The notes below the pieces were generated by a model that saw only the letters and a list, made by a program, of their open reading frames with translations, made no database searches and was not told the origin of the DNA. Of a stretch of DNA of 64,000 nt, positions 29,186-37,596 are shown piece after piece. Both the position numbers and the translations under genes were made by a program. The stretch is taken from NCBI RefSeq assembly GCF_004211955.1, contig NZ_RHJI01000011.1:124001-188000 (forward strand). Direction: 5' to 3'. The stretch is from Escherichia sp. E1V33 (GTDB lineage Bacteria; Pseudomonadota; Gammaproteobacteria; Enterobacterales; Enterobacteriaceae). The number at the start of each line of letters is the position of its first letter. The stretch's first letter is position 1.

Positions 29186-30550
29186 ATGATTAGTGCATTC
29201 GATATTTTCAAAATTGGGATTGGTCCCTCCAGTTCTCATACCGTGGGGCCAATGAATGCCGGAAAAAGTTTTATCGATCGACTGGAGAAGAGCGGCTTAT
29301 TAACCGCGACAAGCCACATTGTGGTCGATCTTTATGGATCGTTGTCACTGACGGGCAAAGGTCACGCCACGGATATCGCTATCATCATGGGACTGGCAGG
29401 AAATAGTCCGCAGGACGTTGTTATTGATGAGATACCTGCATTTATTGAATTAGTGACGCGCAGTGGAAGGTTGCCGGTGGCAGCAGGCGCGCATGTCGTT
29501 GATTTCCCAGTGGCAAAGAACATTATTTTCCATGCGGAAATACTGCCCCGTCATGAGAATGGGATGCGGATTACTGCCTGGAAGGGACAAGAAGAGCTAT
29601 TAAGTAAAATTTATTACTCTGTCGGTGGCGGGTTTATTGTTGAAGAAGAACACTTCGGCCTGTCGCACGATGTCGAAACCCTCGTACCTTACGATTTCCA
29701 CTCAGCAGGTGAACTGCTGAAAATGTGTGATTACAACGGTCTGTCTATTTCTGGCCTGATGATGCACAACGAGCTGGCGCTACGCAGTAAAGCGGAAATT
29801 GATGCCGGTTTTGCCCGTATCTGGCAAGTGATGCACGACGGTATTGAACGTGGGATGAACACCGAAGGCGTGCTGCCTGGTCCGCTCAATGTGCCGCGCC
29901 GTGCCGTAGCGTTGCGTCGCCAGCTGGTTTCCAACGACAATATCTCTAACGATCCGATGAACGTAATCGACTGGATCAATATGTTTGCTCTGGCAGTCAG
30001 CGAAGAAAACGCCGCTGGCGGACGCGTTGTGACAGCACCAACTAACGGCGCTTGCGGCATTATTCCTGCAGTGCTGGCCTATTACGATAAATTCCGCCGC
30101 CCGCTCAATGAGCGCTCCATCGCCCGTTTTCTACTGGCGGCTGGTGCTATCGGCGCGCTGTATAAAATGAATGCCTCCATTTCCGGTGCGGAAGTGGGCT
30201 GTCAGGGCGAAATTGGCGTGGCCTGTTCAATGGCGGCGGCAGGGTTAACCGAACTGCTGGGCGGCAGCCCGGCGCAGGTGTGTAATGCGGCGGAAATCGC
30301 GATGGAACACAACCTGGGACTGACCTGCGATCCGGTTGCCGGGCAGGTGCAAATTCCGTGTATTGAACGCAATGCTATTAATGCTGTTAAAGCCGTGAAC
30401 GCCGCGCGGATGGCAATGCGACGCACTTCTGCACCGCGCGTTTCTCTCGATAAAGTTATCGAGACGATGTACGAAACCGGCAAAGATATGAACGATAAAT
30501 ACCGCGAAACTTCACGCGGAGGACTGGCCATTAAAGTGGTCTGCGGCTGA
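29186..30550 (+). CDS. tdcG: TdcG, L-serine dehydratase 3
   Basis: This 454-residue iron-sulfur serine deaminase converts L-serine to pyruvate and ammonia. The N-terminal domain has the family motif G-P-S-S-S-H-T-V-G-P at residues 13-22. The C-terminal catalytic domain carries the cluster cysteines in N-G-A-C-G-I-I-P and C-D-P-V-A-G-Q-V-Q-I-P-C. It is a paralogue of SdaA and SdaB. I start at 29186 (MISAFDIFKIG), which matches family length; the 70-bp spacer after tdcF would otherwise be translated. It ends the tdc operon before a strong terminator. Confidence 0.96.
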   Translation: MISAFDIFKIGIGPSSSHTVGPMNAGKSFIDRLEKSGLLTATSHIVVDLYGSLSLTGKGHATDIAIIMGLAGNSPQDVVIDEIPAFIELVTRSGRLPVAAGAHVVDFPVAKNIIFHAEILPRHENGMRITAWKGQEELLSKIYYSVGGGFIVEEEHFGLSHDVETLVPYDFHSAGELLKMCDYNGLSISGLMMHNELALRSKAEIDAGFARIWQVMHDGIERGMNTEGVLPGPLNVPRRAVALRRQLVSNDNISNDPMNVIDWINMFALAVSEENAAGGRVVTAPTNGACGIIPAVLAYYDKFRRPLNERSIARFLLAAGAIGALYKMNASISGAEVGCQGEIGVACSMAAAGLTELLGGSPAQVCNAAEIAMEHNLGLTCDPVAGQVQIPCIERNAINAVKAVNAARMAMRRTSAPRVSLDKVIETMYETGKDMNDKYRETSRGGLAIKVVCG

Positions 30551-30572
30551 TATCTCATCCGCGTTCATCCTG

Positions 30573-30598
30573 GGGTGCACAAAATGTGCACCCTTTTT
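30573..30598 (+). terminator. tdc operon terminator
   Basis: GGGTGCAC and GTGCACCC form a perfect 8-bp stem with a 5-nt loop followed by six T, 23 bp after the tdcG stop. It is a canonical intrinsic terminator. The remaining gap to yhaO (to 30827) is AT-rich and should hold the yhaO promoter. Confidence 0.9.
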
Positions 30599-30827
30599 TA
30601 TTGTGATCTGCCGCAAATAGAGAATAACCGTTCTGCAATTATTAATTTGATAGAAAATTATTATCCATCCCTGTTATTTCGAAGTCTTGATAGTGAAGAT
30701 TTTCTCTGACCTCACGAGTATCATTTCTTTATTCTAATTACTCGCCTGCAAAAAACGTTGACCGCGTATCGCCTTGATGCGGCACGAAAAAAAATAATAA
30801 GCCCTACAAAATATTGAGCGAGAACTT

Positions 30828-32159
30828 ATGGAAATTGCAACGAATAAAGGCGTCATTGCAGACGCTTCGACCCCGGCGGGTCGTGCTGGAATGAGTGAAA
30901 GCGAATGGCGTGAAGCTATCAAATTCGACAGTACTGACACCGGTTGGGTGATTATGAGTATTGGGATGGCGATTGGCGCGGGGATAGTTTTTCTCCCTGT
31001 GCAGGTCGGATTGATGGGATTGTGGGTATTTTTGCTCTCTTCAGTGATTGGCTACCCGGCAATGTATCTGTTTCAGCGATTGTTTATTAATACGCTGGCG
31101 GAATCTCCAGAGTGTAAAGATTATCCGAGTGTTATTAGTGGTTATTTGGGTAAAAACTGGGGCATTTTGTTAGGTGCGCTTTACTTTGTGATGCTGGTTA
31201 TTTGGATGTTTGTTTACTCCACCGCCATCACTAACGATAGCGCCTCCTATCTGCATACTTTCGGCGTGACGGAAGGATTGCTGTCTGACAGTCCGTTTTA
31301 TGGCCTGGTACTGATTTGTATTCTGGTAGCGATCTCTTCACGCGGCGAGAAACTGTTATTCAAAATTTCGACCGGCATGGTGCTGACCAAACTGCTGGTG
31401 GTCGCGGCGCTGGGTTTATCGATGGTAGGGATGTGGCATCTGTATAACGTCGGTTCGCTGCCGCCGCTGGGGCTGCTGGTGAAAAACGCCATTATCACAC
31501 TGCCGTTTACCTTGACCTCGATTCTGTTTATTCAGACGTTAAGCCCGATGGTGATTTCCTATCGCTCGCGAGAAAAATCGATCGAAGTAGCGCGACATAA
31601 AGCGTTGCGGGCGATGAACATTGCGTTTGGGATCCTGTTTGTCACCGTCTTTTTCTACGCTGTGTCGTTCACGCTGGCGATGGGACATGACGAAGCAGTA
31701 AAAGCCTACGAGCAGAATATTTCCGCGCTGGCGATAGCGGCCCAGTTTATTAGCGGCGACGGCGCAGCATGGGTGAAAGTGGTCAGCGTCATCCTCAATA
31801 TCTTTGCCGTAATGACAGCGTTCTTTGGCGTCTATTTAGGCTTCCGCGAAGCAACGCAAGGGATCGTAATGAACATCCTGCGCCGCAAGATGCCAGCCGA
31901 GAAGATTAACGAAAATCTCGTTCAGCGCGGCATCATGATTTTCGCCATTTTACTGGCCTGGAGCGCCATCGTACTGAATGCGCCAGTGTTGAGCTTTACC
32001 TCTATCTGTAGCCCCATTTTCGGCATGGTAGGGTGCCTGATCCCGGCGTGGTTGGTCTACAAAGTACCGGCATTGCACAAATACAAAGGTGCCTCTCTGT
32101 ACCTGATTATCGTCACCGGTTTGTTGCTTTGCGTTTCTCCGTTCCTGGCATTTTCATGA
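30828..32159 (+). CDS. yhaO: YhaO (CyuP/DlsT), HAAAP-family amino acid permease
   Basis: This 443-residue inner-membrane permease is paralogous to TdcC and shares the I-G-A-G-I-V-F-L-P motif in its first membrane segment. Around eleven hydrophobic segments are visible. In K-12 it is reported as a cysteine (also D-serine) importer working with the desulfidase YhaM under the regulator DecR/CyuR, not encoded here. An N-terminal hydrophilic stretch of about 35 residues precedes the first segment. It forms a two-gene operon with yhaM, 27 bp downstream. Confidence 0.93.
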   Translation: MEIATNKGVIADASTPAGRAGMSESEWREAIKFDSTDTGWVIMSIGMAIGAGIVFLPVQVGLMGLWVFLLSSVIGYPAMYLFQRLFINTLAESPECKDYPSVISGYLGKNWGILLGALYFVMLVIWMFVYSTAITNDSASYLHTFGVTEGLLSDSPFYGLVLICILVAISSRGEKLLFKISTGMVLTKLLVVAALGLSMVGMWHLYNVGSLPPLGLLVKNAIITLPFTLTSILFIQTLSPMVISYRSREKSIEVARHKALRAMNIAFGILFVTVFFYAVSFTLAMGHDEAVKAYEQNISALAIAAQFISGDGAAWVKVVSVILNIFAVMTAFFGVYLGFREATQGIVMNILRRKMPAEKINENLVQRGIMIFAILLAWSAIVLNAPVLSFTSICSPIFGMVGCLIPAWLVYKVPALHKYKGASLYLIIVTGLLLCVSPFLAFS

Positions 32160-32186
32160 TTTACCTGAAATTTTAAGGTTTTTATT

Positions 32187-33497
32187 ATGTTTGATTCGAC
32201 TTTAAATCCGTTATGGCAGCGTTACATCCTTGCAGTTCAGGAGGAAGTAAAACCGGCGCTGGGATGTACTGAACCGATTTCACTGGCGCTGGCGGCGGCG
32301 GTTGCTGCGGCAGAACTGGAAGGTCCGGTTGAACGTGTAGAAGCCTGGGTTTCGCCAAATCTGATGAAGAACGGTCTGGGCGTCACCGTTCCCGGTACGG
32401 GAATGGTGGGGCTGCCGATTGCTGCGGCGCTGGGAGCGTTAGGTGGGAATGCCAAAGCTGGGCTGGAAGTGCTGAAAGACGCAACTGCGCAGGCAATTGC
32501 CGATGCCAAAGCAATGCTGGCGGCGGGGAAAGTCTCGGTCAAGATCCAGGAACCATGTGATGAAATCCTCTTCTCACGCGCCAAAGTCTGGAACGGCGAG
32601 CAGTGGGCTTGTGTCACTATCGTCGGTGGGCATACCAACATTGTTCATATTGAGACGCACAATGGCGTAGTGTTTACCCAACAGGCGTGCGTGGCAGAGG
32701 GTGAGAAAGAGTCACCGCTGGCTGTACTGTCCAAAACGACGCTGGCAGAGATCCTGAAGTTCGTCAATGAAGTCCCGTTTGCGGCGATCCGCTTTATTCT
32801 CGATTCCGCGAAGCTAAATTGCGCGTTATCGCAGGAAGGTTTAAGTGGTAACTGGGGGCTGCATATTGGCGCGACGCTGGAAAAACAGTGTGCGCGCGGT
32901 TTGCTGGCGAAAGATCTCTCCTCGTCAATTGTGATTCGTACCAGCGCGGCATCCGATGCGCGTATGGGCGGCGCTACGCTTCCGGCTATGAGTAACTCCG
33001 GCTCGGGTAACCAGGGGATCACCGCAACAATGCCTGTGGTGGTGGTAGCAGAACACTTCGGAGCGGATGATGAACGGCTGGCGCGTGCGCTGATGCTTTC
33101 GCATTTGAGCGCAATTTACATCCATAACCAGTTACCGCGTTTGTCTGCGCTGTGTGCTGCAACGACGGCTGCAATGGGCGCCGCCGCCGGGATGGCATGG
33201 CTGGTGGATGGTCGTTATGAAACCATCTCGATGGCGATCAGCAGTATGATCGGTGATGTGAGCGGTATGATTTGCGATGGCGCGTCGAACAGTTGCGCGA
33301 TGAAGGTTTCGACCAGTGCGTCGGCGGCGTGGAAAGCGGTGTTAATGGCACTGGATGATACCGCCGTGACAGGCAATGAAGGGATTGTGGCGCATGATGT
33401 TGAGCAGTCGATCGCTAACCTGTGCGCGCTGGCAAGTCATTCAATGCAGCAAACGGATCGGCAGATTATCGAGATTATGGCCAGTAAGGCCAGGTAA
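32187..33497 (+). CDS. cyuA: YhaM (CyuA/DlsU), iron-sulfur L-cysteine desulfidase
   Basis: This 436-residue UPF0597/serine-dehydratase-like protein degrades L-cysteine to pyruvate, sulfide and ammonia with a [4Fe-4S] cluster. The first likely cluster-related Cys27 is in G-C-T-E-P; others lie in S-G-N-S-type and [12 protein letters not shown] stretches near residues 355-370. Glycine-rich [10 protein letters not shown] is near 270. Pairing with a dedicated permease mirrors the tdcC/tdcG arrangement just upstream. Activity is by family knowledge; it was long annotated only as yhaM. Confidence 0.93.
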   Translation: MFDSTLNPLWQRYILAVQEEVKPALGCTEPISLALAAAVAAAELEGPVERVEAWVSPNLMKNGLGVTVPGTGMVGLPIAAALGALGGNAKAGLEVLKDATAQAIADAKAMLAAGKVSVKIQEPCDEILFSRAKVWNGEQWACVTIVGGHTNIVHIETHNGVVFTQQACVAEGEKESPLAVLSKTTLAEILKFVNEVPFAAIRFILDSAKLNCALSQEGLSGNWGLHIGATLEKQCARGLLAKDLSSSIVIRTSAASDARMGGATLPAMSNSGSGNQGITATMPVVVVAEHFGADDERLARALMLSHLSAIYIHNQLPRLSALCAATTAAMGAAAGMAWLVDGRYETISMAISSMIGDVSGMICDGASNSCAMKVSTSASAAWKAVLMALDDTAVTGNEGIVAHDVEQSIANLCALASHSMQQTDRQIIEIMASKAR

Positions 33498-33524
33498 GCG
33501 CCGGATTTCGGATGTCGTACCTGG

Positions 33525-33610
33525 TGCCGGATGTGATGCTGGCCGGCCTACGGGGTGTGCAATTTGTTGGTTTTGTAAGCCGGATAAGGCGTTTACGCCG
33601 CATCCGGCAA
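33525..33610. repeat. RIP/BIME-1 repeat after cyuA
   Basis: Two inverted REP modules, GTGCCGGATGTGATGC and AAGCCGGATAAGGCG...GCCGCATCCGGC, flank a TGCAATTTGTTGG core where RIP elements carry an IHF site. It lies between the convergent ends of cyuA and yhaL and probably serves as a 3' stabiliser or terminator. Confidence 0.8.
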
Positions 33611-33617
33611 CCTGTTT

Positions 33618-33782
33618 TTACGCGGTAGCTTCATCCTCGGCTAACCGTGTTTCGGCGTCGGCGACTATCGCCTCCAACTCACTCAACATCTCTTCATAGC
33701 CAAAACTTTTGGTAGCGCGGGTGGTTTCTTTCGCTGCAACGGACTTCACTGGCTGACGTTTCTTCGTCGATTTTTTACTCAT
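33618..33782 (-). CDS. yhaL: YhaL, small protein resembling exonuclease VII small subunit
   Basis: This 54-codon gene is easy to miss. The protein starts MSKKSTKKRQPVKS, a strongly basic leader of about 25 residues, and continues with an amphipathic acidic helix containing Y-E-E-M-L-S-E-L-E-A-I-V. A GGGAGAAG ribosome-binding site precedes two adjacent ATGs (33785 and 33782); I use the second to match K-12. The helix closely resembles the F-E-x-A-L-S-E-L-E-Q-I-V segment of XseB, the small subunit of exonuclease VII, which YhaL could bind or mimic. Function is unknown. Confidence 0.88.
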   Translation of the reverse strand: MSKKSTKKRQPVKSVAAKETTRATKSFGYEEMLSELEAIVADAETRLAEDEATA

Positions 33783-33803
33783 CATCTTCTCCCTGTAAAA
33801 AAA

Positions 33804-34505
33804 CTAGACGGGTAAATCTATCAGCAAAGCGCGCAGCGGGGAATCAGCAACGAGTGTAATGTTAGCCTCGTCACGAATAAATGCGCCATCACCGCAGGTC
33901 AGCGCAGCTTTCTCTTCGTGATGCGTAATCGCATGAAATTGACCGTGGATCGATTGCAAATAAGCGCGCGGACCGTGCAGTTGAAAGTTCGCGCTTTCTC
34001 CCTCGGCGAGCACAATATGATGCAGCCACACTTGCTGGCGCAGTTGCAGGCTACCTTTCGCGCCATCTGGCGAGGCGATTAATTGCTGCTTGCCCATGTT
34101 AAGCGCCAGTTTTTGAATCAGCGGATTCTCCCGTTGCGGGCAAGCATCCAGCCAGAGCTGCATTCGCGTTAACGGTTTGTCCTTGCTGATATTATGTTCG
34201 CTATAACTCACGCCCGGCTGAGTAGAAAGCAATAAGGCTTCACCGGCGCGCGCCTGAACATGATTGCCTTCGCTGTCCCGATACTCTGCTTCTCCGTCGA
34301 GAATCACATTCAAAATATCAACTTTGGGATAGGTACGTGGCTGGAAGGCGGCACCTGGAGCCAACACTTCCTGGTTAAGCACGCGCAGGGAGGCATAGCC
34401 TAACAATTTAGGGTCGAAGTAGTGTCCAAAGGAAAAAGTATACCGGGCCTGCAACCATCCGTAGTCTGCTTGTCCACACTGCCTGGCAGTTCGGGTAGTA
34501 ATCAT
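33804..34505 (-). CDS. yhaK: YhaK, pirin-like bicupin protein
   Basis: This 233-residue cytoplasmic protein of the pirin (YhhW-like) family is built from two cupin domains. The N-terminal cupin shows the pirin-type pattern S-F-G-H-Y-F-D-P at about residues 25-33 and H-x-H-poor metal sites. The K-12 structure is known to lack a typical metal centre and to respond to oxidants by cysteine chemistry. It has an R-A-G-E-A-L-L-L-S turn typical of cupins near 85. It is divergent from the LysR gene yhaJ, 104 bp away, and nitrite or NsrR control has been suggested for it. Confidence 0.93.
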   Translation of the reverse strand: MITTRTARQCGQADYGWLQARYTFSFGHYFDPKLLGYASLRVLNQEVLAPGAAFQPRTYPKVDILNVILDGEAEYRDSEGNHVQARAGEALLLSTQPGVSYSEHNISKDKPLTRMQLWLDACPQRENPLIQKLALNMGKQQLIASPDGAKGSLQLRQQVWLHHIVLAEGESANFQLHGPRAYLQSIHGQFHAITHHEEKAALTCGDGAFIRDEANITLVADSPLRALLIDLPV

Positions 34506-34609
34506 AATTCTTGACCTCTCTTTACTTCCTTTTATGGTAAGGGGCTGGACGCTACATTGTTAGCCAGATATTCTGCCCGGTATGTTCAAATTTCCTGAAT
34601 GAGAACGAA

Positions 34610-35506
34610 ATGGCCAAAGAAAGGGCGTTAACGCTGGAAGCACTAAGGGTTATGGATGCGATTGATCGCCGTGGTAGTTTTGCGGCGGCGGCCGATGAGC
34701 TGGGACGCGTGCCTTCCGCGCTTAGCTACACCATGCAAAAACTGGAAGAAGAGCTGGATGTGGTGCTGTTTGACCGTTCGGGCCATCGCACTAAATTCAC
34801 CAATGTCGGGCGAATGTTGCTGGAGCGGGGACGCGTTCTGCTGGAGGCGGCAGATAAACTGACCACCGATGCCGAAGCCCTCGCGCGTGGTTGGGAAACG
34901 CATCTTACCATTGTGACTGAGGCGCTGGTGCCTACGCCTGCCTTTTTCCCGTTGATCGACAAACTGGCGGCGAGGGCTAATACCCAACTGGCAATCATTA
35001 CTGAGGTGCTGGCGGGGGCGTGGGAGCGGCTGGAGCAGGGGCGAGCAGATATTGTTATCGCGCCGGATATGCATTTTCGTTCCTCGTCGGAAATCAACTC
35101 TCGAAAGCTTTACACCCTGATGAACGTCTACGTGGCCGCGCCTGATCACCCGATTCACCAGGAGCCGGAGCCGCTCTCAGAAGTGACGCGCGTGAAATAT
35201 CGCGGAATTGCAGTGGCAGATACTGCTCGTGAACGCCCGGTATTGACCGTACAGTTACTGGATAAACAACCGCGCCTGACGGTCAGCACCATTGAAGATA
35301 AACGTCAGGCATTGCTGGCGGGGCTTGGCGTCGCAACGATGCCGTACCCAATGGTAGAAAAAGATATCGCTGAAGGACGGTTGCGTGTAGTCAGCCCGGA
35401 ATCGACCAGCGAAATCGATATTATTATGGCCTGGCGTCGCGACAGTATGGGGGAAGCAAAATCCTGGTGTCTGCGGGAAATTCCAAAGTTGTTCGCCGGA
35501 AAATAA
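34610..35506 (+). CDS. yhaJ: YhaJ, LysR-family transcriptional regulator
   Basis: This 298-residue LysR regulator has the winged HTH at about residues 20-47 (G-S-F-A-A-A-A-D-E-L-G-R-V-P-S-A-L-S) and an effector domain from about residue 90. In the literature on nitroaromatic biosensors YhaJ activates yqjF, a gene 2.5 kb downstream in this window. It has also been linked to virulence-gene control in pathogenic E. coli. It is divergent from yhaK, so the 104-bp gap probably carries binding sites for it. Confidence 0.94.
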   Translation: MAKERALTLEALRVMDAIDRRGSFAAAADELGRVPSALSYTMQKLEEELDVVLFDRSGHRTKFTNVGRMLLERGRVLLEAADKLTTDAEALARGWETHLTIVTEALVPTPAFFPLIDKLAARANTQLAIITEVLAGAWERLEQGRADIVIAPDMHFRSSSEINSRKLYTLMNVYVAAPDHPIHQEPEPLSEVTRVKYRGIAVADTARERPVLTVQLLDKQPRLTVSTIEDKRQALLAGLGVATMPYPMVEKDIAEGRLRVVSPESTSEIDIIMAWRRDSMGEAKSWCLREIPKLFAGK

Positions 35507-35512
35507 ACGATT

Positions 35513-35536
35513 AAGCACCTTTTGCAAGGTGCTTTT
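35513..35536. terminator. yhaJ terminator hairpin, copy 1
   Basis: AAGCACC and GGTGCTT form a palindromic stem followed by TTTT, 7 bp after the yhaJ stop. The 22-nt palindrome recurs exactly at 35687-35708, on the other side of a BIME. Confidence 0.8.
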
Positions 35537-35539
35537 GGC

Positions 35540-35686
35540 TGCAGACAAACGCAAAACTGCCTGATGCGCTACGCTTATCAGGCCTACGCAATTACTGCAA
35601 TATATTGAATTTTGAAGATTTTGTAGGCTGGATAAGGCGTTTACGCCGCATCCGGCATAAACAAAGCGCACTTTGTTAACAATCTA
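35540..35686. repeat. RIP/BIME-1 element, unit A
   Basis: This ~150-bp unit contains CCTGATGCGCTACGCTTATCAGG (REP Y type, broken here at the loop), a TGCAATATATTGAAT core and a GGATAAGGCG...GCCGCATCC REP. It ends with an ACAAAGCGCACTTTGT-type palindrome. Colinear copies in the same orientation occur at 36195-36335 and 37400-37545. The core is one mismatch from the IHF consensus when read on the other strand. Confidence 0.8.
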
Positions 35687-35708
35687 AAGCACCTTTTGCA
35701 AGGTGCTT
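35687..35708. terminator. Terminator hairpin, copy 2, after yhaH
   Basis: This is an exact 22-nt copy of the palindrome at 35513-35534, ending 5 bp before the yhaH stop (minus strand). It can end yhaH transcription, so the two copies flank the BIME, one facing each convergent gene. Confidence 0.75.
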
Positions 35709-35713
35709 AATTA

Positions 35714-36082
35714 TTATTCCTGTTCCAGTTTTGGATCAGGTCCAAAGCGGTTTTCGCCTGGCGTCCCTGGCTGGCAGTTAAAGATGATGATAATCAGCCA
35801 ACCGATAAACGGAATTAAGAACAGCAGCACCCACCACGCCGAACGGTCGGTGTCATGCAGGCGACGGAACTGTACTGCCCACCACGGCAAAAACACCAAT
35901 ATGCCGTAGATAGTCGTCAGGATGCCTTCGCCACCGGCACGTTGCCAGCCCAGCATTTTATCCAGCAGCCCCAGCACGAACGTAAAGATGATGTTGACCA
36001 GAATAAACATCCAGTACTCTTTGCGCCGTGCACGTCCCCGGAAACCGACATAATTTTTTAGTACTTTCAGATACCAGTCCAT
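35714..36082 (-). CDS. yhaH: YhaH, DUF805 inner-membrane protein
   Basis: This 122-residue inner-membrane protein of the DUF805 family has about four hydrophobic segments. The family motif F-x-G-R-A-R-R-K-E-Y-W lies at residues 14-24 and R-R-L-H-D-T-D-R-S near 72-80, with a soluble tail ending D-P-K-L-E-Q-E. I start at 36082 (MDWYLKVLK). K-12 has two tandem DUF805 genes here, yhaI and yhaH. Only one is present in this strain, and its sequence is closest to yhaH as I recall it. Function is unknown. Confidence 0.9.
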   Translation of the reverse strand: MDWYLKVLKNYVGFRGRARRKEYWMFILVNIIFTFVLGLLDKMLGWQRAGGEGILTTIYGILVFLPWWAVQFRRLHDTDRSAWWVLLFLIPFIGWLIIIIFNCQPGTPGENRFGPDPKLEQE

Positions 36083-36194
36083 TTTTGCCTCAATTTTGCT
36101 CAATCACTTGTTTTTAAAGCAGCAAATTAAGAATAGACATGAATGAATTTGCAGTAAATATTATCGAGATGAATTAATAAGGCGCTGTGAAGGA

Positions 36195-36335
36195 TAAGGG
36201 CAAGCGCAAAATCGCCAGATGCGCTACGCTTATCTGGCCTGGGCGGGTTCTGCAATATATTGAATGTACAATGTTTTGTAGGTCAGATAAGGCGTTCACG
36301 CCGCATCCGACATTACAACACGCACTTAGCCAACT
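36195..36335. repeat. RIP/BIME-1 element, unit B
   Basis: This is the second copy of the unit, in the same orientation as A and C: CCAGATGCGCTACG REP, TGCAATATATTGAAT core, and GTCAGATAAGGCG...GCCGCATCCGAC. It occupies most of the 282-bp gap upstream of yhaH and downstream of yqjG. I see no gene in that gap. Confidence 0.8.
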
Positions 36336-36337
36336 AC

Positions 36338-36360
36338 AAGAGGCACCACGAAGGGTGCCT
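36338..36360 (-). terminator. yqjG terminator hairpin
   Basis: AGGCACC and GGTGCCT form a stem with a short ACGAAG-type loop, just after the yqjG stop (minus strand). A degenerate relative of it may lie at the other end of the adjacent BIME, near 36181-36194. Confidence 0.65.
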
Positions 36361-36364
36361 TTGT

Positions 36365-37351
36365 TTACCCGAAGCGAACATCCCGCCCGTGTGGTTCATC
36401 GAGATCCTGCCACGGACCAATCGAAATAATTCCCGTTGGGTTGATGGTTTTATGGCTGCGGAAGTAGTGATTACGGATGTGGTCGAAATTGACGGTTTCG
36501 GCAATTCCCGGTATCTGATAGATATCGCGCAGGAAGCCATACAGGTTAAGGTAATCGCTGATACGGTGCTTATCGCACTTAAAGTGGGTGACATACACCG
36601 GATCAAAACGGACCAGCGTGGTCCAAAGGCGAATATCGGCTTCGGTTAGCTGGTTACCTGTCAGGAAGCGATGCTGCCCTAATATCTGTTCCAGTCGCGC
36701 CAGATATTCAAACACTTTCACCACCGCCTCGTCGTAGGCTTCCTGGCTGGTGGCAAAACCAGCTTTATAGACGCCATTATTTACGGTGTCGTATATCCAG
36801 CCATTAAGTTCGTCAATTTTCGTTTGCAGGGCTGGTGGGTAATAATCGCCCGCTTTCGCGCCCAGCGCATCAAACGCGGTATTGAACATGCGGATGATTT
36901 CTGCAGATTCGTTGCTGACGATGGTGTGGTTCTTTTTGTCCCACAGCACGGGAACAGTAACACGTCCGCTGTAGTGTGGATCGGCGTGGAGATAAAGCTG
37001 ATACAGGAATTCATGTTGATAGAGCGTATCGCCGGTTGCCCCCGGGAAACTGTCATCAAAGGTCCAGCCGTTTTCCAGCATCAGCGGGTTCACCACGGAT
37101 ACAGAAATAAACGGTTCCAGTCCTTTGAGTTTACGCATGATCAGCGTGCGGTGCGCCCACGGGCAGGCGAGTGAAACATAGAGATGATAGCGATCTTTCT
37201 CTGCGGCAAAACCGCCTTTACCAGTGGGGCCTGGCGCGCCATCGGCAGTGAGCCAGTTACGAAATGCGGAAGCTGAACGTTGAAATTTACCGCCAGTGGA
37301 TTTGGTGTCATACCAGGTGTCATGCCAGACGCCGTCAATCAGTTGACCCAT
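36365..37351 (-). CDS. yqjG: YqjG, glutathionyl-hydroquinone reductase
   Basis: This 328-residue Xi-class glutathione transferase-like enzyme reduces glutathionyl-hydroquinones, releasing the hydroquinone. The catalytic Cys63 lies in S-L-A-C-P-W-A-H-R, the thioredoxin-like N-terminal part. The C-terminal all-helical domain begins near residue 170 and includes the family stretch Y-V-T-H-F-K-C-D. I start at 37351 (MGQLIDGVW) with GGAGGAGAG just upstream. An apparent intrinsic terminator (37371-37396) lies only 20 bp before the start codon, unusual for a leader. Confidence 0.95.
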   Translation of the reverse strand: MGQLIDGVWHDTWYDTKSTGGKFQRSASAFRNWLTADGAPGPTGKGGFAAEKDRYHLYVSLACPWAHRTLIMRKLKGLEPFISVSVVNPLMLENGWTFDDSFPGATGDTLYQHEFLYQLYLHADPHYSGRVTVPVLWDKKNHTIVSNESAEIIRMFNTAFDALGAKAGDYYPPALQTKIDELNGWIYDTVNNGVYKAGFATSQEAYDEAVVKVFEYLARLEQILGQHRFLTGNQLTEADIRLWTTLVRFDPVYVTHFKCDKHRISDYLNLYGFLRDIYQIPGIAETVNFDHIRNHYFRSHKTINPTGIISIGPWQDLDEPHGRDVRFG

Positions 37352-37370
37352 TTTTCTCTCCTCCAATAGC

Positions 37371-37396
37371 AAAAACGAGGAGCGGTTCTCCTCGTT
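37371..37396 (-). terminator. Terminator-like hairpin directly upstream of yqjG
   Basis: On the minus strand AACGAGGAG and CTCCTCGTT pair around a short loop and are followed by TTTTTG, just ahead of the yqjG ribosome-binding site. It could be an attenuator in the yqjF-yqjG read-through message. A diverged copy lies at 37549-37575 beyond the BIME. Confidence 0.65.
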
Positions 37397-37399
37397 TGA

Positions 37400-37545
37400 G
37401 ACTGATGGCAACGCAAAACTGCCTGATGCGCTATGCTTATCAGGCCTACGAGGTTCTTGCAATATATTGAATTTGCATGTTTTTGTAGGCCGGATAAGGC
37501 GTTCACGCCGCATCCGGCATGAACAACGCGCACTTTGTCAACAAT
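37400..37545. repeat. RIP/BIME-1 element, unit C
   Basis: This third colinear unit contains a CCTGATGCGCTATGC REP, a TGCAATATATTGAAT core, a GCCGGATAAGGCG...GCCGCATCCGGC REP and an AACGCGCACTTTGTC tail. It sits between two related terminator hairpins in the yqjF-yqjG gap (37352-37596), which holds no gene. Confidence 0.8.
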
Positions 37546-37548
37546 CTG

Positions 37549-37575
37549 AAACGAGGAGTTTCCCCCTCGTTTTTT
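37549..37575 (-). terminator. yqjF terminator hairpin
   Basis: AAACGAGG and CCTCGTTT form a stem about 20 bp after the yqjF stop on the minus strand, with T/A-rich flanks. It resembles the hairpin at 37371-37396, so BIME unit C appears to be bracketed by two versions of one local hairpin. Confidence 0.65.
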
Positions 37576-37596
37576 ACCGATAAGTATAGCGCGTGC

